A stretch of 64,000 bases of DNA from Clostridium bowmanii. GTDB lineage: Bacteria; Bacillota; Clostridia; Clostridiales; Clostridiaceae. The stretch lies in the NCBI RefSeq assembly GCF_018861315.1, contig NZ_JAHLDL010000002.1, positions 62,001 through 126,000 of the forward strand. Direction: 5' to 3'. A program made the translations under genes and the position numbers. The notes beneath the pieces are model-generated. The model had not been told where the DNA came from. It worked only from the letters and a program-made list of their open reading frames with translations, and made no database searches. Shown in pieces: positions 1 through 8,670 of this stretch. The stretch's first letter is position 1. Every line of letters starts with the position of its first letter.

Positions 1-231
1 AAGGATGTTATTGTGGATGTCAACGGCGGTGTAGGCAGTAACAACATGATACTTCCTAGGAATATTGGTGTTGTTGTAAATGTGACAAAAGGCATCGGTA
101 AGATAAGTACTGAAGGTTTTAAATTGAATGGTGATTCTTATGTAAATGATGCTTATGGCAAATCAGATATCACCATGATAGTAAAGTTAAAAACCGGAGT
201 TGGTGAAACCAAGCTGATGCTTAAACCATGA
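1..231 (+). CDS. Toast-rack (DUF2154/LiaF-like) C-terminal domain, 5' end outside window
   Basis: The reading frame is open from base 1 (first codons AAG GAT GTT ATT GTG) and stops at 229-231, so the gene begins before the window. The visible 76 residues are Gly- and Val-rich with alternating beta strands (VDVNGGVGSNN, GKISTEGFKLNGD, LKTGVGETKLML). This is the pattern of the C-terminal 'toast rack' beta-helix found in DUF2154, YvlB and LiaF-type envelope-stress proteins. The role of the full protein cannot be judged because any membrane segments would lie upstream. Family assignment is from motif resemblance. Confidence 0.6.
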   Translation, partial: KDVIVDVNGGVGSNNMILPRNIGVVVNVTKGIGKISTEGFKLNGDSYVNDAYGKSDITMIVKLKTGVGETKLMLKP

Positions 232-567
232 TTAGCACTAAAAGGGTATCGTCAGCAAATATGATAGCAAGTTCAGGTAAGCTTTCACAAATACCCCAGG
301 GTAGTAGTATTAGCAAGAAGATACTGTTTCCAGTTTCTTTTATGGGAACATGTGTAGAACCAATAATTGTAAATTTCAACAGTATTCCTTTTTCATTAAG
401 TTTTGTAAATAGTGGCGACTTCAGTGCCTCTTAAAGTACAGTCTTTTATGTTTGTATCTGAATAAGGTGAGACGCAAGTAGCTGACGCAAATCAATTTTA
501 TACAATTACCTCTAATTAATGAATCGTCTGTTGCTAATTGCTTAATGTGAATTCAATTTTTCACACT
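232..567. other. Intergenic, no recognisable gene
   Basis: A 68-codon frame at 228-434 (+) has no ribosome binding site and no family resemblance. The opposite strand is open across 228-434 but has no start codon. The stretch looks like decayed sequence. Confidence 0.4.
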
Positions 568-1577
568 AAAAAATATATTCGCGTCTATTTTAGTATGAAA
601 AACAACACTTTATTAACTCGCCAATAATACAAGCTTAACAAACCACCCCTATAATTAAATTATGCAATAATACTATTTGGATGGTGAAAAATTATGTATA
701 AAAGATTAAGAAATTTAACTGCATTTACTTTAATACTACAAATGACTGTATCTTTTTCTATTGGATATATTCAGCCCACATACGCAGTTGACGAGCCTAT
801 AGTTGAGACGAATATCAACTTAGTACCAGAAAAAAAAATTGATAATGACGGCAAATTTAAAATTGCTTTACTACCCGATACTCAAGTATATGCGGTTCAC
901 TATCCAGAAATATTTAATGATCAAACTCAGTGGTTGGCGGATAATTTTAAAAAAGATGATATAAAATTTGCAATGCATTTAGGAGATGTAGTCGACGGGG
1001 GAACAGAAGCTGAGTGGAAAAATGCAACAGCTGCAATGGATACTCTAGATAACAACAAGGTGCCATACGGAGTAACTATTGGAAATCACGATTTATCAAT
1101 CAATCATCATGATTTTGTTAAATACTTTGGTAAATCCAAAGCACAAGATAATCCTGGATTTATTGAATGCTCTGACAACGAGATGAACAGTGCCTATACA
1201 TTTGAGGCCGAAGGGCGTAACTTTCTAGTTATATTTTTGGACATTGATGCTAGCAATGATGAACTTGCTTTTGCACAAACCGTGGTTGATAGATATCCCA
1301 ATAATCCTACTATCGTTGTGACACATACACTTATTGGACCAGAGGGAGACATGGCTTCCAAGCCTTATACATACAAGTGTGCTGAGAATAACTCCCCAGA
1401 ACAGATATGGGAAAAATTCATTTCTAAAAACAATCAGATATTCATGACTGTCAACGGCCACGACCAGGGAGCTAATAATATTGTAAGAAATAACGATGCC
1501 GGATTAGAAGTCTACCAGTATTTAGTAGACTATCAGGGTGGTACAAAAGGTGGCAATGGTTTCTTACGAGTTATTGA
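568..1577 (+). repeat. 1,010-bp duplication, copy A
   Basis: This block, 126 bp of upstream DNA plus the first 295 codons of the phosphoesterase, recurs in the same orientation at 56113-57122. Both copies are exactly 1,010 bp with no indel visible by eye. They differ at scattered bases, giving about 15 amino-acid changes. Similarity stops abruptly on both sides, so this is a segmental duplication and not two independent family members. Confidence 0.9.
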
Positions 1578-1836
1578 ATTGGATTTAAATGATAATAGGA
1601 TTAACCATTCAACTTACTCACCCACCATAAACGAGTTTAAGACAGATGGTAAAAACAAATTTTCAGATAAATGCGAGTTTGAAAGAAGGTTGTGGAACAG
1701 CGAGTATCTGGGTGTTAAATCCACAAATAAATTCGAAGGGAATAAAACGCAGGTGACTCCGGTTTCAAGTAGAGGAGAATGGATTGCATTTGATCTTGGC
1801 AAAAATACTACACTTACGGATCTATTAATTCGCTAG
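694..1836 (+). CDS. Secreted calcineurin-like metallophosphoesterase, C-terminally interrupted
   Basis: Residues 1-32 form a signal peptide (basic MYKRLR, hydrophobic core, cleavage near TYA-VDE). The metallophosphoesterase core follows: PDTQ at 61-64, HLGDVVDG at 95-102, GNHD at 130-133 and TH at 210-211. The last motif reads GHDQ (255-258) where the family usually has GHxH, so one metal-binding His is replaced by Gln. Residues from about 330 resemble the start of a discoidin (F5/8C-like) domain, cut by TAG at 1834-1836. The same frame continues past this stop and a second TAG, so the gene is probably truncated by nonsense mutation. RBS TGGATGGTGAA precedes ATG 694. A near-identical copy lies at 56239. 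Export and phosphoester hydrolysis are inferred. Confidence 0.8.
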   Translation: MYKRLRNLTAFTLILQMTVSFSIGYIQPTYAVDEPIVETNINLVPEKKIDNDGKFKIALLPDTQVYAVHYPEIFNDQTQWLADNFKKDDIKFAMHLGDVVDGGTEAEWKNATAAMDTLDNNKVPYGVTIGNHDLSINHHDFVKYFGKSKAQDNPGFIECSDNEMNSAYTFEAEGRNFLVIFLDIDASNDELAFAQTVVDRYPNNPTIVVTHTLIGPEGDMASKPYTYKCAENNSPEQIWEKFISKNNQIFMTVNGHDQGANNIVRNNDAGLEVYQYLVDYQGGTKGGNGFLRVIELDLNDNRINHSTYSPTINEFKTDGKNKFSDKCEFERRLWNSEYLGVKSTNKFEGNKTQVTPVSSRGEWIAFDLGKNTTLTDLLIR

Positions 1837-2169
1837 TATGGAGAAGGACGTTAGGGTGAGGAAATTGGGCATATGGGAGCCAAGGATATTGAGGTATCCT
1901 ATTCAACTGACAATAGTTTTTCAGGTGCAAACTTTACTATTTTTGATACCATTACTGCGATAGTAGGTAAAAATGGGTCTGAAAAAACAACATTAATAAA
2001 ATGTCTTACCACGTTATTAATTTTTGATTCTGGGAAAATTTCTATTTTGAGAGAAAGTGTGGAGCAGAAGAATTTTAATATAATAAGAAGTACTATTTCA
2101 GTTTGTTTAAATGAAGGTAAAAATTTATATTTAAATTTGACTCTTATTCAAAACATTGAATACTTTTAG
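1837..2169 (+). pseudogene. Chimeric remnant: discoidin-like tail joined to ABC ATPase N-terminus
   Basis: In the same frame as the phosphoesterase, after TAG 1834 and a second TAG 18 bases on, the sequence resumes as discoidin-like text (GAKDIEVSYSTDNSF). Near 1945 it changes without warning into an ABC transporter ATPase: a Walker A region reading GKNGSEKTT (normally GxxGSGKT, so Gly is lost) followed by LIKCLTTLL. It stops at 2169 with no Walker B. Neither half can be functional. It is a fusion of two gene fragments. Confidence 0.65.
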
Positions 2170-2191
2170 AGATTAAAGCAAAGAATCTTGT

Positions 2192-2386
2192 ATCATAAAA
2201 GATGCTCTAGACATTCTTTCAAAGAAGATTCTTTCTGCAGATGTGATTGTTTTGGCAGCACCAACTTATTGGTCAAATGTTCCGGCCATAGTAAAGAATA
2301 TGTTTGACAGAATGACTAGCTATGCTATCAAAACGGAGAAGGGTAAAAGTTATCTAATACCTATGGAAATGAGAAAATACCTATGA
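2192..2386 (+). pseudogene. NAD(P)H-dependent FMN reductase (flavodoxin-like) fragment
   Basis: The frame from 2192 to TGA 2384-2386 reads as the middle of an NADPH-dependent FMN reductase: ADVIVLAAPTYWSNVPAIVK, then MFDRM. The family's flavin-binding loop APTYWxxxPA is clear. There is no start codon with a ribosome binding site and the N-terminal GSPR-type loop is missing. It is a remnant about one third of normal length. Confidence 0.6.
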
Positions 2387-2528
2387 GAATAATGAACAAA
2401 GCAGAAAAAGTAGGAAAGGGTATCTAAATGAAACTCTAACAGGAGAAAAGTATATTAAGCATAAAATATTAGTAGTAGGAAATAAAATATTGATAAATTA
2501 ATGACTGAAACTGCGGAGGTAAATAGTA

Positions 2529-3026
2529 ATGAATTATCAGGCAATTCAAGAGCTTATAAAAACAATAAACAATTCAGAGTTATACAACCTTGAAATTGAA
2601 AGCGAAGGTACTCGTATAAAAATGGCAAAGGGTCCAGATCAAGTTATAGATTCCAACAGAGTTTGTGACGTAAATCATATTGTGGAGGCTCAAAGTGGGG
2701 CTGCAGATTTACATGTATTAGAAGCACCTAAATCATCGGCTGTTGTAAAAGTTCTAGAAGTTGTAAAAGCTACTGAAGAAAACTTATACGTAATTAAATC
2801 CCCTATAGTTAGCACTTTTTATGCATCATCATCTCCCGAGAAAGATAATTTTGTTAGTGTTGGTTCAAAGGTTAAAAAAGGATCTATTCTATGTATTTTA
2901 GAAGCTATGAGGCTTATGAATGAAATTAAGACCGATGTAGGTGGAGAAATAGTAGAGATATTAGTTCAAAGTGAAAGTATGGTTGAATATGGACAGCCTT
3001 TATTCAAAATTAGAGAGTGTGGATAG
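2529..3026 (+). CDS. accB: Biotin carboxyl carrier protein of acetyl-CoA carboxylase (acceptor Lys replaced by Arg)
   Basis: This is the biotin carrier of acetyl-CoA carboxylase, which shuttles CO2 between AccC and AccD/AccA for malonyl-CoA synthesis. Length (165 aa) and layout are normal: an N-terminal helical part (1-35), a Pro-poor linker, and a biotinyl/lipoyl domain from about 85 (IKSPIVSTFYAS, VKKGSILCILEAM). The biotinylation motif AMKM/AMKL reads AMRL. Codon 128 (2910-2912) is AGG, Arg, where the family has the biotin-accepting Lys (AAG). Unless this is a sequence error, this copy cannot be biotinylated. RBS GCGGAGGT precedes ATG 2529. First gene of accBCDA. Confidence 0.93.
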   Translation: MNYQAIQELIKTINNSELYNLEIESEGTRIKMAKGPDQVIDSNRVCDVNHIVEAQSGAADLHVLEAPKSSAVVKVLEVVKATEENLYVIKSPIVSTFYASSSPEKDNFVSVGSKVKKGSILCILEAMRLMNEIKTDVGGEIVEILVQSESMVEYGQPLFKIRECG

Positions 3027-3118
3027 TAAATCATTGCTGCTCTTATATGAAAAAAGTTTTTTTGACTTAACTAACCGTTGCTACTAATTAATAATAATGG
3101 GTAAATGAGGTAATAAGA

Positions 3119-4462
3119 ATGTTTAGCAAAATTTTAATTGCAAATAGAGGCGAAATTGCTGTTAGAGTTATTCGCGCCTGCAGGGAGCTTGGTATTGAAA
3201 CTGTAGCTGTATACTCTGAAATTGATGAGGAAGCCGTACATACTCAACTTGCTGATTGTGCTATTTGTATAGGTCCCGCAAGAGCAAAGGATAGCTATTT
3301 AAATATGAAAAATATTATAAGTGCTACAGTTTTGAGTGGAGCAGAGGCTATACACCCTGGTTTTGGTTTTCTTTCAGAAAATGCAAAGTTTGCTGAGATG
3401 TGCAGAGAATGTAGCATAGAATTTATTGGTCCAACACCTGAGACTATTGGAAGTATGGGTAACAAATCCAAGGCAAGAGAATTAATGATAGCAGTAGGTA
3501 TACCTGTAATTCCCGGCTCTGAAGGGGCTGTATATGATAGCGCGGAAGCATTAGAAGCTGCAAAGGTTATAGGCTTTCCTGTTATGGTAAAGGCATCTGC
3601 TGGTGGTGGCGGAAGAGGTATAAGAATAGTTAGAGAAGAGGAGGAATTCGTTCATATTTTTGAAACTGCTAAAGCTGAAGCTAATGGTGCTTTTGGGGAC
3701 GATACAATGTATATTGAAAAATTCATAGAAAACCCAAGACATATTGAGTTTCAAATTCTTGGTGACAAATTTGGAAATGTAATTTATCTAGGAGACAGAG
3801 ATTGCTCAATACAAAGAAGAAACCAAAAGGTACTTGAAGAAGCTCCATCACCTATAATGACAAAGGAACTAAGAAAAGAAATGGGTGAAATGGCTGTTCA
3901 TGCTGCAAAAGCAGTTCATTATGAAAACGCAGGTACAATTGAGTTTCTACTTGATCATGATAGTAAATTCTATTTTATGGAAATGAATACTAGAATACAA
4001 GTTGAACATCCTATAACCGAAATGATTACAGGTGTAGATTTAGTGAAGGAGCAGCTCAGAATTGCAGCAGGAGAGAAATTAAGTGTTACTCAAGAGGATA
4101 TAAAAATTACAGGACATGCAATTGAATGTAGAATAAATGCAGAGAATACAGCAGAAGGATTTAGGCCTTGTCCCGGTAAAATTGAAATGTTAGTAGTTCC
4201 AGGTGGGCCAGGAGTTAGAATAGATAGTGCAGTTTACCAAAACTATGTAATACCACCTAACTATGATTCTATGATTGCAAAGGTAATTACTTATGGCAAG
4301 ACAAGAGAAGACGCTATGTCAACTATGAAAAGAGCTCTTGCAGAGTTTGTAGTTAAAGGAATACATACTAATATTGATTTCCAGCTTTCAATTTTAAATA
4401 ATAAAGCATTTACACAAGGTAAGTATAATACTGGATTTATCGCAATTGAGTTTAATTTGTAA
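3119..4462 (+). CDS. accC: Acetyl-CoA carboxylase, biotin carboxylase subunit
   Basis: ATP-dependent carboxylation of biotin on the carrier protein, the first half-reaction of fatty acid synthesis. The 447-aa length is standard. The N-terminal domain opens KILIANRGEIAVRVIRACRE. The ATP-grasp glycine-rich loop KASAGGGGRGIRIV is followed by HIEFQILGD, GDRDCSIQRRNQK and MNTRIQVEHPITEM, which hold the catalytic Glu/Arg/Lys of the family. The C-terminal domain shows HAIECRINAE. All key motifs look intact, unlike the neighbouring AccB. It lies 92 bp after accB and 16 bp before accD. RBS TGAGGTAA sits upstream of ATG 3119. Confidence 0.97.
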   Translation: MFSKILIANRGEIAVRVIRACRELGIETVAVYSEIDEEAVHTQLADCAICIGPARAKDSYLNMKNIISATVLSGAEAIHPGFGFLSENAKFAEMCRECSIEFIGPTPETIGSMGNKSKARELMIAVGIPVIPGSEGAVYDSAEALEAAKVIGFPVMVKASAGGGGRGIRIVREEEEFVHIFETAKAEANGAFGDDTMYIEKFIENPRHIEFQILGDKFGNVIYLGDRDCSIQRRNQKVLEEAPSPIMTKELRKEMGEMAVHAAKAVHYENAGTIEFLLDHDSKFYFMEMNTRIQVEHPITEMITGVDLVKEQLRIAAGEKLSVTQEDIKITGHAIECRINAENTAEGFRPCPGKIEMLVVPGGPGVRIDSAVYQNYVIPPNYDSMIAKVITYGKTREDAMSTMKRALAEFVVKGIHTNIDFQLSILNNKAFTQGKYNTGFIAIEFNL

Positions 4463-4478
4463 GGATAGGTGAAAACCC

Positions 4479-5381
4479 ATGGCTAAAGAGTTATTCAGGA
4501 AAACAAAATATATGGTTGCAAGTAAGATACCTTTAGATAGTAAAAATCCTACTCCAGGGGTGGAATTTTTGGAAGAAGAGCAAAAGGACAAGCCTTTTAT
4601 ACCAGATGGAATGTGGGATAAATGTGATAGTTGTGGTGAAATAATATATATAAAAGATTTGGAAGATAATTTGAGAATTTGCCCAAGGTGTGAGACTCAT
4701 TTAAGGGTTTCTGCATCAGATAGAATAAAGCAAATAGTAGATGACGGAACTTTTAAAGAATTGGATAAAAATTTAAGAAGTGCAAATCCTCTTGATTTTC
4801 CAGGTTATGAAAAGAAGATACTGGCAACCCAAAAACAAACAGATATGCTTGAAGCAGTTATAACAGGGAAAGGTAAAATTAATGATATTGAAATAGTTAT
4901 AGCTGTTATGGATAGTCGTTTTATGATGGGAAGCATGGGATCGGCAGTGGGAGAGAAAATAACTAGAGCTGTAGAAAAGGCAACAAAATTAAGATTGCCC
5001 ATTATAATATTTACAGCTTCAGGGGGTGCTAGAATGCAGGAGGGGATTTTTTCACTAATGCAGATGGCAAAGGTGAGTGCTGCTATCGAGCGGCATAGTT
5101 TTGCAGGATTACTTTATATTACTGTACTTACTGATCCAACAACTGGTGGTGTAACAGCAAGCTTTGCAATGCTTGGCGATATAATTTTTGCGGAGCCAGG
5201 TGCACTCATTGGGTTCGCAGGTAAAAGGGTAATTGAACAGACTATAAAGCAAAAGCTCCCTGCAGAATTTCAAAGGGCTGAATTCTTATTAGAGCATGGA
5301 TTTGTAGATGAAATAATTTCTAGACACAAGCTAAGGGAAACATTAGGACAAATACTTTTTATGCATAAGGAGGTACGGTAG
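4479..5381 (+). CDS. accD: Acetyl-CoA carboxylase carboxyltransferase beta subunit
   Basis: Beta subunit of the carboxyltransferase that moves CO2 from biotin to acetyl-CoA, working as a complex with AccA. A zinc ribbon is complete: C49-x2-C52 (CDSC) and C68-x2-C71 (CPRC). The crotonase-fold body has [12 protein letters not shown] and [11 protein letters not shown], the acetyl-CoA-binding oxyanion loops. The first 45 residues are a variable extension beginning [11 protein letters not shown], as is usual in clostridia. The stop shares its last base with the accA start, suggesting translational coupling. RBS AAGGATAGGTG precedes ATG 4479. Confidence 0.97.
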   Translation: MAKELFRKTKYMVASKIPLDSKNPTPGVEFLEEEQKDKPFIPDGMWDKCDSCGEIIYIKDLEDNLRICPRCETHLRVSASDRIKQIVDDGTFKELDKNLRSANPLDFPGYEKKILATQKQTDMLEAVITGKGKINDIEIVIAVMDSRFMMGSMGSAVGEKITRAVEKATKLRLPIIIFTASGGARMQEGIFSLMQMAKVSAAIERHSFAGLLYITVLTDPTTGGVTASFAMLGDIIFAEPGALIGFAGKRVIEQTIKQKLPAEFQRAEFLLEHGFVDEIISRHKLRETLGQILFMHKEVR

Positions 5382-6229
5382 TGTTATTACAAGGACTAGG
5401 AAAAATACTTACTGAATTAACTCATAAAGAATTTACTTCTTGGGAAAAAAGAACTATTGCTAGATTACCCAAAAGACCATTAGCATTGGATTTTATAGAG
5501 AGAATATTTGATTCTTTTATAGAGCTTCATGGAGATAGAGCTTTTGGTGAAGATGCATCAATAGTTGGAGGTATCGCTATGTTTGATAGTATGGCGGTTA
5601 CTGTTATTGCACAACAAAAGGGAAGTAATACAAAGGACAAGATTAAGAGAAATTTTGGGATGCCAAATCCAGAAGGTTACAGAAAAGTTTTAAGACTTAT
5701 GAAGCAGGCTGAAAAGTTTAAAAGACCTGTTATATGTTTTATAGATACCCCTGGAGCTTTTTGTGGAATTGGTGCAGAGGAAAGAGGGCAGGGAGAAGCT
5801 ATAGCTATAAACCTTCTTAAAATATCAAGTCTTAAAACTCCTATTATTTCCATTGTTATTGGAGAAGGGGGAAGTGGTGGAGCGCTAGCACTGGGGGTGG
5901 CAGATGAAGTTTGGATGCTAGAACATGCGGTATATTCCATTCTTTCACCGGAAGGATTTGCAAGCATACTTTGGAAGGATAGTAGCCGTGCAAAAGAAGC
6001 TGCAGGAATTATGAAAATCACAGCTCAGGATTTATTGCAGTATAAAATTATTAATAGAATTATAAAAGAACCTGCTGGTGGTGCACATAAGGATGTAGAC
6101 AAAACATCAGAATCAATTAAAAATGCTTTAGTTAACGCCCTTCCAATATTACTAGGTAAAACTAAAAAGGAGCTTATTGAAGATAGATATGAAAGATATA
6201 GATGTATAGGAGTGTATGAAGAAAATTGA
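5381..6229 (+). CDS. accA: Acetyl-CoA carboxylase carboxyltransferase alpha subunit
   Basis: Alpha subunit of carboxyltransferase. GTG 5381 is chosen because AAGGAGG lies just upstream inside the end of accD and the stop/start overlap by one base. Family signatures: DFIERIFDSFIELHGDR, GDRAFGED, CFIDTPGAFCGIGAEERGQ, IGEGGSGGALALG and SILSPEGFASILWKD. The 282-aa length is short but normal for Firmicutes. It closes the acc operon. The usual clostridial neighbours fabK, fabD, fabG, fabF and fabZ are not in this window. Confidence 0.97.
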   Translation: MLLQGLGKILTELTHKEFTSWEKRTIARLPKRPLALDFIERIFDSFIELHGDRAFGEDASIVGGIAMFDSMAVTVIAQQKGSNTKDKIKRNFGMPNPEGYRKVLRLMKQAEKFKRPVICFIDTPGAFCGIGAEERGQGEAIAINLLKISSLKTPIISIVIGEGGSGGALALGVADEVWMLEHAVYSILSPEGFASILWKDSSRAKEAAGIMKITAQDLLQYKIINRIIKEPAGGAHKDVDKTSESIKNALVNALPILLGKTKKELIEDRYERYRCIGVYEEN

Positions 6230-6261
6230 GCTAATTTTTTATTTTAAAAGGAGGATGAATT

Positions 6262-6639
6262 ATGAAATTTAAAGAATTATTTAATAAAACTAAATACTTC
6301 ACGTTAAGTGTTACACCTATAAATCATTTTAAAATTAATGGTGTTGAAGCATTAGCAAACCCCACTGAAAGTACTAATAGTAAAGGTGATATGTTATTAA
6401 TTCAACACAGGACTTATAAGGTAAGAAAAGGCTGCGTTGTTAAACTTATAGGTTGCATTGAAGCTAATACAAATGATTTTATGTTAGTACCGGGTGAACA
6501 ATTTTTTGTAAAACCTTACACTGGATATGACATTTACGGAGAGGATCATGTAGTACATCGTGGGAAAGAATATATTTTACATTGGAATAGTAAAGTACTA
6601 AAATTACTAAGGGATTGTTCTTTAGTAGTTTTAAATTAG
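6262..6639 (+). CDS. Unknown 125-aa protein with AccD-like N-terminal peptide
   Basis: A strong RBS (AAAAGGAGGATG) and a start 32 bp after accA make this the likely last gene of the acc operon. I do not recognise the body: mixed alpha/beta, no membrane segment, with motifs GDMLLIQHRTYKVRKGCVV and YGEDHVVHRGKEYILHW. The first 15 residues, MKFKELFNKTKYFTL, closely resemble the AccD start [13 protein letters not shown] in the same operon. This may be a shared docking peptide or the trace of a partial duplication. It could be an assembly partner of carboxyltransferase. That is inference. Confidence 0.7.
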   Translation: MKFKELFNKTKYFTLSVTPINHFKINGVEALANPTESTNSKGDMLLIQHRTYKVRKGCVVKLIGCIEANTNDFMLVPGEQFFVKPYTGYDIYGEDHVVHRGKEYILHWNSKVLKLLRDCSLVVLN

Positions 6640-6709
6640 TAACAAATGAAGATTACCATCCCATTTTATACGCACAGACATTATAATATCTGTATTAGTT
6701 GGTATACAC

Positions 6710-6932
6710 TTAATTTATTATCATCTCATTAACACTAATATTAGGATTCTTATATCTCTCTTTACATTGTGTAACTTTACCCCATTGAATAGCATTAGCA
6801 GGACATAAATTAATACAAGCTAAACATTGTGAGCATTCTTTTCCCCATATAGGTTTTCCCTTAACTGTAATGGTTTTGCTATTACATACCCGTTGGCATA
6901 AGCCACAGCAATCCTGTACATTTATTTTAATT
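6710..6932 (-). pseudogene. EFR1-type ferredoxin C-terminal fragment
   Basis: On the minus strand, down to stop 6710-6712, a frame reads as the end of an EFR1-family ferredoxin. It has a 4Fe-4S cluster region DCCGLCQRVCN, then KPIWGKECSQCLACINLCP with the classic CxxCxxCxxxCP ligands, and the family tail KERYKNP. An in-frame stop lies just upstream and the flavodoxin-like half is missing, so it is a decayed remnant. Confidence 0.65.
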
Positions 6933-7169
6933 TATAGTAACTATATCTCCTTTCAAAACAATTTCATTTTCAGCTTTTTTTACTGTATAAACATTAGGAG
7001 CCCCCTCGCTTGAAATATATTAATGTATTATAACATCTATAGTAAGATATAATATATAATAAGATAGCATCGTGAATAATTTGTCGAGAATTCGTTTTGC
7101 TGTAATTGTTAAAGAGCTCGCCTATGGTCTTTTGAGTTCTAATAATCAAAATAGTTAGGAATGATGATA

Positions 7170-8216
7170 ATGGAAAATGATATAACACTAAAAGTGGATG
7201 GCGAAGGAAGAATTTTCTTTTGGGATAATCTTAAAATCTTGTTAATAATTCTGGTTGTAGTAGGACATTCTGTAGACTTTTATACATCTATTTCACTAAT
7301 GATGAGAAATATATATATTTTTATTTATACTTTTCATATGCCTTTGTTTATCTTTGTTTCAGGATATTTTTCTAAAAGAGTTGTTGAAGGAAAACATCTT
7401 AGTATAGAAAAAGTATTTTCATTTTTGATACTATATTTATTAATGAAATTTTGCTTTTTTATTCTAACCAAATATATGTTTGGGAATTCAGAGGTTGATT
7501 TTAAATTTTTAGTAGAAGATAGTGTTCCGTGGTATTTGTTAGCAATGAGTGTTTGGTTTTGTTTTACATATATTCTAAAAGATATTAAACCGATGTTCGT
7601 AATAGTTTTTTCCGTTTTGATAGGAATTATGGTAGGATATTATAAACTAGTATCGGTTAAAGACCTTTTTAGTTTATCAAGGATATTAGTATTTTTTCCA
7701 TATTTTATAGCTGGTTATTATTTTAAGCAAAATAATTTGATTAAGATTTTAAAATGCTCTTGGTTAAAATGGGTATCCTTAATTTCCATAACTGCACTAT
7801 TTATAATAATTCTTTTATATGGACAAGAATTATATTCATTTAGAGGTTTTTTAACTGGTCGTAATTCTTATTCATCTTTAGACAGGCCTCTACTTGGTGG
7901 TTTTTATAGATTGATGTTTTATGGATTATCCACGATTATATCACTGGCAATAATATATATAACTCCAAAAGGTAAATTATTTATAACTAAGTTTGGAAAT
8001 AGAACACTTCAGGTATATTTTATACATCATTTAGTATTATCAACATACCATCACTATAGATTAAATAATTATATAATTAGAATGTTCCCGAATAACTGGA
8101 AAATAATTTATCTACTGCTTGCGGTTGGGTTAGCCTTAGTTTTATCACTTAAAATATTTGAATATCCTTTTACGAAAATAATTAATATAAAATTTAAAAA
8201 AATGCTAAAAGTTTGA
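7170..8216 (+). CDS. Acyltransferase 3 family membrane protein
   Basis: A protein of about 348 aa with roughly ten membrane helices. The N-terminal motif FFWDNLKILLIILVVVGHS fits the acyltransferase-3 (OafA/NolL/YrhL) signature, including its conserved His. HMPLFIFVSGYF is the second family motif. Such proteins O-acylate surface polysaccharide or peptidoglycan at the membrane; the substrate here is unknown. ATG 7170 is favoured because AGGA ends at 7160, with in-frame ATGs also at 7161 and 7164. It is a lone gene flanked by remnants and is A+T-richer than the acc operon by eye. Confidence 0.8.
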   Translation: MENDITLKVDGEGRIFFWDNLKILLIILVVVGHSVDFYTSISLMMRNIYIFIYTFHMPLFIFVSGYFSKRVVEGKHLSIEKVFSFLILYLLMKFCFFILTKYMFGNSEVDFKFLVEDSVPWYLLAMSVWFCFTYILKDIKPMFVIVFSVLIGIMVGYYKLVSVKDLFSLSRILVFFPYFIAGYYFKQNNLIKILKCSWLKWVSLISITALFIIILLYGQELYSFRGFLTGRNSYSSLDRPLLGGFYRLMFYGLSTIISLAIIYITPKGKLFITKFGNRTLQVYFIHHLVLSTYHHYRLNNYIIRMFPNNWKIIYLLLAVGLALVLSLKIFEYPFTKIINIKFKKMLKV

Positions 8217-8252
8217 TATCTCTTAGTATTTTTTTAGTTCAATCTCTGGAAT

Positions 8253-8292
8253 GGGGTCAGACCCTTAGAATAAACTGGAAGCAGTTTATTCT
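8253..8292. repeat. REP-like palindromic element
   Basis: GGGGTCAGACCC (imperfect palindrome) is followed by a perfect hairpin, AGAATAAACTG/CAGTTTATTCT at 8267-8292. A related core, GGGTCTGGCCCC, occurs in the opposite orientation near 31304. This type of GC-rich core is common in dispersed extragenic repeats. Confidence 0.45.
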
Positions 8293-8303
8293 TGCTACCT
8301 GTT

Positions 8304-8562
8304 TCAATTTTTTCGATTACAGATGCAATATTCTAAATCAAGTATCTCATCAATAGCTTTTTTATACCCTCCCGCGTCTCTAAGTGATTTTCCGATTTTT
8401 TTCACTGTTTATTTTAAAATTATTGTCTAAAAGAATTTTAACTACTGACTGCCTCAACATCTCATCTGTAACTTTATCTTTCTCAATAACAATACCTGCA
8501 CCAAGTTCTGCTACTCTATTGGCCACAGCAGGTTGATCAATTGCAAGTATTAAGTTTTTATT
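8304..8562 (-). pseudogene. MGT-type (UDP-glycosyltransferase) C-terminal fragment, frameshifted
   Basis: Minus-strand text DQPAVANRVAELGAGIVI matches the donor-binding C-terminal region of macrolide-type glycosyltransferases. After KINSE an extra A in an A run shifts the frame, and the homology continues as IGKSLRDAGGYKKAIDEIL to TGA 8304-8306. The N-terminal two thirds are absent. Confidence 0.6.
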
Positions 8563-8670
8563 TTTATAAACTTATACAACCCAGGGATGATGGGTAAAAA
8601 CATAGGGGAAATAATAAGTGAAGGAATATAAGAGATGAGCAAAGTACAAGACAATCAAACGTAGAAAAAA

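Noticed and set aside
228-434. 68-codon frame after the toast-rack gene
   Set aside because: No RBS, low-information sequence; the complement also lacks a start.
7020-7160. Coding-like plus-strand text before the acyltransferase (RIRFAVIVKELAYGLL)
   Set aside because: Too short, no start, no family match; not enough to call a remnant.
8252-8264. GGGGTCAGACCC as an insertion sequence end
   Set aside because: No transposase or matching partner end nearby; kept only as a REP-like repeat.
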